From Macrothele yani (lineage: Eukaryota; Arthropoda; Arachnida; Araneae; Macrothelidae), in NCBI GenBank assembly GCA_039090855.1, contig CM077023.1, positions 83,985,127-84,049,126 of the forward strand: a stretch of DNA of 64,000 bases, written 5' to 3'. The translations under genes and the position numbers were made by a program. Under the pieces are notes generated by a model. It did not search any database, had not been told where the DNA came from, and saw nothing but the letters and a program-made list of their open reading frames with translations. Below are positions 56,137 to 64,000 of the stretch, piece by piece (the stretch's first letter is position 1; every line of letters begins with the position of its first letter).

Positions 56137-57358
56137 CACTGAGTGCCCACTTTATTATGACCACCCCCTCAGTACTTCGTTGGGCCACCTTTTGCCTTTA
56201 ATACTGCGTCAATTCTTCATGGCATGGACTCAACGAGATGTTGATAGGTGGTTTGGGGAATCTGGGACCATGCTTGATGAATACCTCTTTCCAGGAGTGG
56301 GAGTTTGCAGGGTTGTGGATCCAGCTGTCTGATGGCTCGTTCAACTTCATCCCACAAATTCTCAATGGGGTTGAGATCTGGAGATTGTGGGGGTCACCTA
56401 AGCAAAGTAAACTCACCGGCATGTTCCTGAAACCAATCCTGTACAATACGAGCACTATGTCAGGACGCATTATCTTGTTGAAAGTAGCCATCGCCATTGG
56501 GATAAACCATCCACATGACAGGATGCACTTGGTCCGCAACGATGTTTAGATATGATGTGCCAGTCAGACGTTGATCAACACGAATTAAAGGGCCCAAAGC
56601 ATGGCAGGAAAACATTCCCCAAAACCATAACGTTGCCTTCACCAGCTTGAAGGGTTGTAGCAATGCATTTGGGGTCCATGCTTTCGTGCTGTTTCCGCCT
56701 ATTTCTAACTCGGCCATCGGCATGTTGCAACTGAAAACGTGATTCATCGGACCACACAATTTGTTTCCAATTATCGACTGTCCAATCCTTGTGCTCCTGT
56801 GCGAACTGGAGACCTTTTCTCTTGTTAATTGCAGACAGCAAAGGTGTTCCAACAGGCCTTCGGCTGCCATATACCATCCGATGCAGTGTACGGCGAACAG
56901 TGCGTGCAGAGTTCATTTGAGGGGATCCTTGATTAAGATGGTCTGTAATTTGCTGAACTGTTGCCCTTCTGTTGTCTGTTACCAGTCTGGACACTCTCTG
57001 TTCCGCTCGAGCAGTCACTAGTCGATGACGCCTACACGTTGCACGTAGAGACCCAGTTTTTTGGCTGACAGTCCAGTCTTTAAACACTTTAACAACAGCT
57101 GCTCTGGAACATTTCACGAATGCGGAAGTTTCGGTGATACTGGCTCCATGGCTAAGAGCTCCTATAATCATCCCACGTTGAAAGTCCGTCAAATCGCATT
57201 TTTTACCCATCTCGTCACCCAAAAGTCTCTTCTACTACTGTCGCAAGCACTAAGCTTTCCCTTTTTATACTAGCCTTGCCCTATGGCGACAACAGCGTGC
57301 AGCCATAGCTCCTTTGCTTAAAACTGTCAGGTGGTCATAATAAAGTGGCCACTCAGTG
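56137..57358 (-). mobile_element. Tc1-like element, full length
   Basis: Left CACTGAGTGCCCACTTTATT and right AATAAAGTGGCCACTCAGTG are complementary at 19 of 20 positions, with TA on both sides (56,135-56,136 and 57,359-57,360). Confidence 0.93.
56170..57222 (-). pseudogene. Tc1-like transposase, one of the best preserved
   Basis: From 57,222: MGDEMGKKCDLTDFQRGMII, two helix-turn-helix blocks, then WSDESRFQLQHADGRVRNRR (first Asp) in one frame of about 215 codons. A frame change near 56,600 leads to MFSCHALGPLIRVDQRLTGT and YFQQDNAS (second Asp), where a stop follows. The third motif (QSPDLNPIENLWDEV) lies further on with another stop. Typical DD34E; roughly two or three lesions. Confidence 0.9.
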
Positions 57359-57429
57359 TATAATAATGCAGGAAATTAACTTATATCTCGATATATGCGG
57401 ACAGCAGTAGATTTGTCGTGGTTCTTCCG

Positions 57430-57805
57430 GTCGCTGTATTTTGTTTTTAAGCAATGACACTCACCAGGAATTGAGCATACTCAGCACTGCTAGCATTTCT
57501 TCTTTTAGAGCAGAACTTATTGCCATCCACGAGTCCTTCAAATGGCTACTAAGTCATAAGTGTTAAAGCATCGCCATCTTTTCGGATTCCAGGTACATAA
57601 TTGAAAAAAACCAAGAACTGTTGCAAAAGCACCTATCACCTGCTGAAGCAAATTGCGTCCCATCTCGTCAACCTAAATGTTGAGACCCAGATACAGCTAT
57701 AGCGGATTCCTTCCCATAATGGTATTCTCCGAATCTGATGCTTCGCTCCCATACCCTTCATTCACAGCACTCTGCATTGAAGATTAACTCGCCTACTTAA
57801 GAAAA
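57430..57805 (+). pseudogene. Non-LTR retrotransposon RNase H domain relic
   Basis: The plus frame gives SSFRAELIAIHESFKWLLSH, IAIFSDSRY, and after a shift LLKQIASHLVNLNVETQIQL then RIPSHNGI. These are the FRAEL, SDSR and PSHNGI(P)GNE-type motifs of the RNase HI domain at the end of non-LTR ORF2 proteins. Several stops and shifts. It is interrupted on the right by the mariner at 57,814; 59,406-59,590 (SSGHSLEKTRRN..) may be its continuation. Confidence 0.75.
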
Positions 57806-58029
57806 GAAATATAAAGGTCGCCCAAATGAAAGTGAGAGTCGTGTAATAGCGTCGTTGTATAATTACACAGAGCAGTGAATTTGCGCCGGTAGATGGCGTG
57901 TCATGTCAGGAAGCACGTTTTTACCGGCGGCATGTGTCAGTGTGCTGTTTGCACGTGCGGAAGAAATTTGACTACGTAAGGTCGTGACATGGGTTCGTCC
58001 AAACACTGTCAGGTGGTCATAATAAGGCC

Positions 58030-59295
58030 CAGCGGGCAGTTATGCAGTTTTTGACGGCAGAAGGTGTTAGTGGAGCCGAAATTCATTGTAGTATGAAGGA
58101 TGTGTATGGGCCGCCCCGGTGGCGCAGTGGTCTGAGCGATGGCCTCTGATCATTCGTCCGTAAGGGGTCCGGGTTCGAATCCCGGTCAGGCATGGATGTT
58201 GTGTTTGTCTTACGGCACTGGCTCTCTCCCTTCCCTGGAACCAGTGACCCTAAATTAGGGACGGGCGACTGCTTATAGCCCATTGAGTTGCTCACGGTGG
58301 TCGTTAAACCTCCAATCAAAAAAAAAAAAAAAAAAAAAAAGGATGTGTATGGGAATGAGTGTCATTCACGGTGTATAGTGTTCCGCTGGTGTAGTGAATT
58401 TCGTAAATTACGTGTGAGCACGGAGGACATGCCGAGACCTGGGCAAGCACACGTGGCCATCACCATGGAAACGATTGCTATCGTGGACAACCTTTTGAAG
58501 GAGAATAGCCGAATCACCAACCGCGAGCTTGCGGTAACAATTCCCGTGAGTAAAGGCAACATTCTCCATCGCCGATTGGGATACATCAAAGTTTGCGCAC
58601 AATGGGTCCCCAAGCATCTCCAGGAGGAGCAGAAGACTCGGCGAATGGGTGCTTGCCTGGAGCATATGCAGCGTCACCACGCAGAGGGGGGGGGACAATT
58701 TCTTTCAAAGATTGTGGCCGAAGATAAAACTTGGTGCCACCACTTCGATCCGGCTACTAAACGGATGAGTATGGAATGACGGCATCCCAACTCTCCACGC
58801 CCCAAAAAATATCAGTCCTCCTTAAGGGATGGAAAAGTGATGCTCACGGTTTCCTTCGATGAGAATGACCCATTGCCGTTGAATTGGCTGGACGCAGGCA
58901 GTACGGTCAAGGCAACCACATACTGCGATACGTCACGCAACCTCAAAACGGCCATCAAGCATAAGCGACCCGGTATGTTGTCAAATGGGGCTATTCTACT
59001 GCACGACAGCACCCGCCCGCATGTGGCGACAGTTTGCCAAGATTTGCTGCGGAGCTTCCGCTGGGATGTCCTCGACCCCCCCTCCTATAGCCCCGATCTG
59101 TCGCCCTGCGACTACCACATCTTCGGGCCACTGAAAACAGTTCTCAAGGGCCACCGGTTCCCTAAGGATGCTGAGGTCCGGGACACCGTTGAAGACCGGT
59201 TTCGCAGCCAAATACGGACGTTTTTCGCTCAGAGTATCCGCAATCTCGTGCCGCGCTATGCCACTTGCTTGAACCGACAAGGCGACTATGTGTAG
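58030..59295 (+). pseudogene. mariner transposase: one nonsense codon plus a SINE insertion
   Basis: The N-terminal part AQRAVMQFLTAEGVSGAEIH continues across the SINE (58,111-58,338) into DVYGNECHSRCIVFRWCSEF. Then come the PRPGQAHV hinge, a helix-turn-helix, VAEDKTWCHHFDPATKR (first Asp), a TGA where the family has Trp (58,777-58,779), and the same frame onward to ILLHDSTRPHVATVC (second Asp) and SYSPDLSPCDYHIFGPLKT (third Asp, DD34D). The stop at 59,293-59,295 is natural. The 5' end near 58,000 also seems frame-shifted. The frame after the SINE has only that single stop over about 310 codons. Confidence 0.9.
58111..58338 (+). mobile_element. tRNA-derived SINE (family A), young copy
   Basis: Perfect 15-bp duplication AAGGATGTGTATGGG (58,096-58,110 and 58,339-58,353), long poly-A, and a consensus-like head and body. 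Inserted in the mariner coding region. Confidence 0.96.
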
Positions 59296-59405
59296 CGGGT
59301 ATGTAGCCCATGTATCACTCTTACTTCCTGTATGTTCACATATTCCAACCTATAAACACTTACGGCAAAAATCCAACTTTCTCAGTTTCATTTGGGCGAC
59401 CCTTA

Positions 59406-59640
59406 TATAACAACCTCCAGGCTCCTCCGCATCAATGGAGTAAATGCCGTCTAATCCAGGATAGCCCCTCAAGTGGACATTCATTAGAGAAGACTCGTAG
59501 GAATTTGCAAGACCCTGAACCAGTTACATTAGATCTTGGAGATTTCAGAATGGTTACAAAACGTATTCACCGTGCATTGAATGTTTAGGCTTTTTGGCTC
59601 CGCATGAACATACAGTATTTTAGACTGTACCGCAGAGTCA
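59406..59640 (+). other. Flank of the mariner, short coding-like frame
   Basis: A frame to 59,588 with SSGHSLEKTRRNLQDPEPVT and LGDFRMVTKRIHRALNV. It may be the continuation of the non-LTR relic or a lone exon; undecided. Confidence 0.25.
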
Positions 59641-59844
59641 AGAGAAGATTTCTTCAACAATAACTTCCGCTTGTTGTTGGGTAACATAAATGCCAAACAG
59701 ATCCATGACTCGTCTGAACAGAGAATAAGTAATGAAAAAAGGAAACGTGAGCTGTACGTGATGACTATCTTGAATCATGGGTGCCGGTCTTTGCAAATAG
59801 GTACATGTGTAATTATTAAAACTCACAAACACAGTCACCAAAAT

Positions 59845-60055
59845 TTCGGTGGCGCAGGGGTTTAAGCGATGGTTTATGACCGTTTGTCCGACAAGAGTCT
59901 GGGTTCCAATATCGGTGAGGCTTGTATGTTTTGTTTGTCTTACGGCACTACCTCTCTCCCTTCCCTGGAGTCAATGGCCCTAAATTAGGGACGTGCGACT
60001 GCTTATAGCCCATCGAGTTGCTCACGGTGGTCGTTAAACCTTCAATAAAAAAAAA
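59845..60055 (+). mobile_element. tRNA-derived SINE (family A), diverged
   Basis: A-box GGTGGCGCAGGGGTTTAAGC, decayed B-box GGGTTCCAATATCGG, good body (CCCTAAATTAGGGACG) and a short A-tail. Confidence 0.85.
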
Positions 60056-60059
60056 TCTC

Positions 60060-61575
60060 TTCGTTGGTTTCAAGTCAGAGCCACGTTTGTATATGGAAGC
60101 AGCGTCATGTAACGTAATCAACCTCAGTATATCAGTCTGATATAAATGTTGAACATTCGACTGAGCGTTTATTTAAATATGTTTACAATTATATTCCAAT
60201 TATTACTTTTTTCTTTAAGCGCACGACTGACGAAAATATTTAGCGCAATATAAGTGTAGTAAATTGGATATTACATCAAAAAGGACTTAACGGACGCCGT
60301 ATGTTGAAAAATCTTAATGAATAATTCGATCAATGGGGAATATACGTAGAAGTGAACACTAACGTTGCTTGAAGTTGCAGATCAATTACGTAAGTATTTA
60401 ATGCGGCATAATAGCACTTCACGCTCCGATGGTATCAGCATGGGAATGGGTCGTGACCTTGGAACGAAGCGTTTTGCAGGTTACCATGCAACTACAGAAA
60501 AATCCTAGGTGATAAGCAGCTCTCGGCATATTTAAAGATGATGGATCACAGAGATGTATTAACTGTATAGCGAGATCTGGTGCGTTGTTCTTATTCAAAT
60601 GCTAGAAAAGTGAGATATTCAGTGATACGATAATTTATCAGACAAATGTGACGAATTGTGGCGATAATAGATCCTTCCAATTAATGGCTTGTTCATGGCA
60701 GTGACAATATGGTAGCTGCTTTGGTAACTGCTTTCATAACTGTGCAGTGTCATTATTTTCTCGTGTATTAGCAGTGCTGCCTGTTTTGAGAGTGAATTAA
60801 ATCCGCTTGAGAGGATTGATGATGTCCGAATGTCTTCGCTGGATATCGTTTCAGGTCGAAGCCTGTTAGAGATTGGTGGAGATGGTGAAGCAGGTAAGAC
60901 TGCCTTCAAAATTGTATTCATTAGGTAATTATTACTGCAGAGCAGGTTGTCATGGAGCACTGGTGAACAAAATAATACAGGGCCATTCCAATATTACGTT
61001 GCAATGAGCTGTTTGACCTGAAGCAAGTGAGGCGTCCTTAGCGATTAATACGAACCTATTGCTGAAATAAATTCTTAGTTGTCTTGGTAAGGGGAAGCCA
61101 GTCGTATTTTCCACAAAAGCACTTATTTCGCTAGGATACGTTGAGCCCAAAGAAAGCAGACCTGCTGGTACTTCTGTGGGGACAAAATCATGATTGTCAA
61201 AGTCATAATGCTTGGTTCCTATAACAATGATTAATACTGCTTTCTTATTTCAAAACACTGAATATTTAAAAAACAAACGTTTCTTTCCCCTTATTTGAGG
61301 GTTGTAACGTTCAGGAAAAATGCAAATGGACAAGGAGTTCCAACATTCCGATGTAGTACGAATGAATGCGTTGAAAAACGCTCATTACGCTTCACTAATG
61401 AGGTTGACTTCAACTCAGTTGTCCTCTTGCTTTTTGCTTTTTGATACTGAGGACAACATGTCCTCAGTATCAAAAAAGCAAGGATCTCTCGTAGACCGTA
61501 GGCGACGATCTGGAAATCTTAAAAGGTATTCATTTATATTGGTAGCTACCATTTTTATTCCAATATTTTAGGGTA
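60060..61575. other. Unique sequence, nothing clearly recognised
   Basis: Short frames up to 113 codons on the minus strand (60,619-60,960) without motifs. A perfect inverted repeat TTTTTGATACTGAGGACA..TGTCCTCAGTATCAAAAA at 61,437-61,475 is a small hairpin. Confidence 0.4.
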
Positions 61576-61580
61576 TCGTT

Positions 61581-62886
61581 CACTTGATCAAAAGGCCATT
61601 TGACCGAAAATCATTTCACCGAAAATCACTTGATCGAAAGGTACATTTCACCGAATAGTACTTGACCGAAAAGTTCATTTCACCAAAAGGTCACTTCACC
61701 TAAAAGTTCATTTCACCGAAGGATTGCTTTACATAAAAGTTCATTATATCGAAAGATCATTTCACCGAACGGTCAGTTTATCGAAAACTTAGAATTTTGT
61801 TTTAAGACATCTGTTGGAGTGCGGTGCGGGTTTTTGAAAAACAGGCTAACCTAAACAATATCGGATTGTATAAAACATACACTTTTATTTTCTATGAAAC
61901 ACCTCCCCATGAGCAGGTTTTTCGAAATATAACATTAATCAAAAGGCCTAGAACTGTGCATTTTTGTTAAATTTTAATCCTCCGAGCTCATATTATTAAG
62001 GGTTATATAGCAAATCAAGTAAATAATTATTTTATAATACTCAACCACAAAACATTAATTTTTTGACCGTTGGCTTAGATGCAGGCCATTTTAACAGATT
62101 TAAACCCTACTCATATTCATAAGCATTACATAAAATGTAAAGTAACTTTTTTATGTAAACCTTATGAACATGAGCACGCACGGTTAAAATTTTCAAAAAA
62201 GGCCTAGCCCGAGACCTATGGCTCTAAAATTGATTCTTTCTGCCTGAAAAAATGTGCAACATTAACTTGACTTTTTAGGTAAACCTTATTAATATGAGCA
62301 CGCGCGTTTAAAATTTGCTAAAAAGGCATAAGCCGAGGCTAGAGCCCAAAACGTGATTCTTTTTGCCTGAAAAAATGTGCAACATTATTAATTTTACTTT
62401 TTATGTAAACCTTATGAACATGAAGCACTGAACATGATTTTTATATACATTATGAGCATGATTACAATTTGCTTAAAAGGCCTAAGCCAAGGCCTATTGT
62501 CTTAAAAAAAAAAAAGATTTGTCTTAAAACTAAATCTTAGAGTTCTCTGTGACACGGAGAAATCAAAAGTGCAATTTGAGTATAATCCCCTAATGTGTCG
62601 GTGGTTTGTCTGCCGAACTTACACCATGCTTCAACAGATCTTGTAATGAAATCCAAAGTTTTCGATAAACTGACCCTTCGGTGAAATGACCTTCCGATGA
62701 AATGAACTTTTAGGTAAAGAGACCTTTCGGTGAAATGAACTTTTCGATGAAATGGCTCTTCGGTGAAATGTGCCTTTCGATCAAGTGACCCTTCGGTGAA
62801 ATGAACTTTTCGATCAAGTGATCTTTCGGTGAAACACTCTTTTCGGTGAAGTGGTTTTCGGTCAAGTGACCCTTCGGTAAAGTAAG
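61581..62886. mobile_element. Fold-back element built of ~16-bp tandem units
   Basis: Left array (61,581-61,795): repeated TCATTTCACCGAAAAG and CACTTGATCGAAAGG type units. Right array (62,655-62,886): the same units in inverted form (CTTTTCGGTGAAATGA). Between them lie about 860 bp, including a tandem repeat. No transposase. This is the architecture of foldback elements. The repeated HFTE and HLIE peptides on the minus strand are by-products. Confidence 0.75.
62130..62480. repeat. ~135-bp tandem repeat inside the fold-back element
   Basis: TTTATGTAAACCTTATGAAC then ATGAGCACGC and GCCTGAAAAAATGTGCAACA recur about 2.5 times with divergence. Confidence 0.75.
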
Positions 62887-63039
62887 CGTCAGGCAAATGA
62901 ACCATATCCAATATTTTAAGCTGTTCAACCCCAAATGTGTTTTCTGATTTTTATCATAGTGCAAAATATTTAATGCTATGAGTAAAATTGGAAAATATGG
63001 AATTTAATCATCTACTACATTCAGATTAATAAAGCAGCA

Positions 63040-64000
63040 GGAATACTGCTTTTGTTAGAAGCATGGGGGTATTGATAGCCCCCACAACCCTCGCAGTCCG
63101 AGGGGTTCTCACTGCTAAGAGGGCCTCTAGCCTCAGCTGAAGGTTTTTTCCAAATTTTTTAGGAAACTTCATATGAAACTGGTTAAAGAAACAATCAGGA
63201 AGTTTCGACGGCAGCATTGAATGAAATATTAAAAAGAAAAGCAATTTTTGGTAATTTTTTTTTCCGGTAAGTAAGTAAAATTTTCGACATATCATTTTCG
63301 CTTTAGTTCATAAAAACTGGGTCATGGAATAGCAGCTATTTCAGAGAACTTGAGGCCCCTTTTCACAGCCATAGCAATAGTTCATATACATGTATATTAA
63401 CAAGAGAATGTGAATGAAATATCTATTGAATAAATGAAACTTTTGTATCGATGAGGATAAGGCTTTATACAAATTGTATATTACACTTCTTTGCACGCAA
63501 CTACTCATGATTCAGAATATAATGAGCTAAAAGGTGTTCTTCGCGGGAACGATGAAACAGTGACCTGTGTCATTTTTTTAATAACAGAGTCAAAAGGAAA
63601 AGACTTTTACTATGTGCAAAACATTGTGACTTTATGTTAAGTGTGTAAGTGTGTGTGTTGTTGTTTTTTATATTCAAGAGCGTGGGTCTACTGATAACCC
63701 TCGCAATCTCCACAGTGCAGGGGGAGGGGTGGCTCACTGTTAAGAGGGCCTCTAGCCTCGGCATAAAGATTTTGCAAACTTTGTGCGGAAACTTCATATA
63801 AAACTGGTTAAATCCCGCCCGGAATCTTTGACTGCTGACTTTGAATGAAGTATTAAAAATACAAGCAATTTTTGGTAAGTTGTTTTTCAGTAAATAAGTA
63901 AAATCTTCAAGAAACCATTTTCACTTCAGTTCATAAAAATCGCGTGATGGGAAAGCAGCAATTCCAGAGGAATTGAAACTCCTTTTCACAGTCATAATAG
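63040..64000. repeat. ~630-bp direct repeat, two copies to the window edge
   Basis: The block AAGAGGGCCTCTAGCCTC..GGAAACTTCATATGAAACTG..GCAATTTTTGGTAA..TCATAAAAACTG at 63,040-63,385 recurs at about 63,670-64,000 with roughly 80 percent identity by eye. The minus strand shows a similar peptide (RLEALLAV / RLEALLTV) in both copies, but no family is recognised. The repeat runs off the end. Confidence 0.75.

Larger units (their letters stand above)
57814..59403 (+). mobile_element. mariner element carrying a SINE
   Basis: Ends AAGGTCGCCCAAATGAAAGT and its near-complement in TTTCATTTGGGCGACCCTT, with TA on both sides (57,812-57,813 and 59,404-59,405). Removing the 228-bp SINE and one duplication copy leaves about 1.35 kb. 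Confidence 0.92.

Noticed and set aside
62537..62964. Minus-strand protein-like HFTE/HLIE repeats
   Set aside because: Translation of a tandem array in a fold-back element.

Overview
This 64 kb window looks like non-coding, repeat-saturated animal DNA. No complete host gene is visible. It is AT-rich, has no operons or dense long reading frames, and is filled with Tc1/mariner DNA transposons, tRNA-headed SINEs with poly-A tails and target-site duplications, hairpin MITEs, satellites and minisatellites. That points to an invertebrate, most likely an arthropod (perhaps a chelicerate). The species call is an inference, not something the sequence proves.

Layout: 1-1.8 kb is a satellite with ~151 bp subunits in a ~453 bp higher-order unit, cut by a SINE. 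1.8-15.5 kb is a graveyard of Tc1/mariner elements (2.55, 5.48, 6.84, 9.73, 12.58, 14.47 kb) with nested SINEs, a fold-back SINE and an hAT-type MITE. 15,513-28,947 is the most striking object: a 13.4 kb near-perfect palindrome flanked by the 6-bp duplication TTTATC, with AG...CT ends and GC-rich subterminal repeats. It carries two inverted, differently damaged copies of a gene with a PC4/p15-like ssDNA-binding domain. The 6-bp duplication, AG terminus and long inverted repeats fit a Polinton/Maverick-type element that became a snap-back (panhandle) derivative. It landed inside a Tc1 element, whose two halves lie on either side.

29.2-33 kb holds a MITE hairpin, SINEs and a mariner (30,058-32,842) with a Tc1 nested in its 5' part. 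33.8-34.5 kb has a 47-bp and a 25-bp minisatellite. 35.9-37.0 kb is a TA-flanked non-autonomous element related to a repeat at 1.9-4.3 kb. 37-41 kb is mostly unique, with a candidate terminal exon of a cysteine-bearing protein at 39.25-39.49 kb. 41-46.2 kb is rich in SINEs, and a second ~145/290 bp satellite lies at 42.85-43.85 kb. 46.2-48.9 kb is largely featureless. 48.9-59.4 kb holds a Tc1 relic, three full-length but frame-broken Tc1 elements, a 34-bp minisatellite, a non-LTR RNase H relic, and a mariner that is nearly open apart from one nonsense codon and one SINE insertion. 61.6-62.9 kb is a fold-back element made of short tandem units, and 63.0-64.0 kb holds two copies of a ~630-bp repeat.

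No metabolic pathway is encoded. The biology is transposon nesting, repeat birth and possibly chromatin-protein motifs: the two satellites and the palindrome's internal repeats all carry a CTCF-like core (CCGCTAGGGGGC or close variants) at regular spacing.
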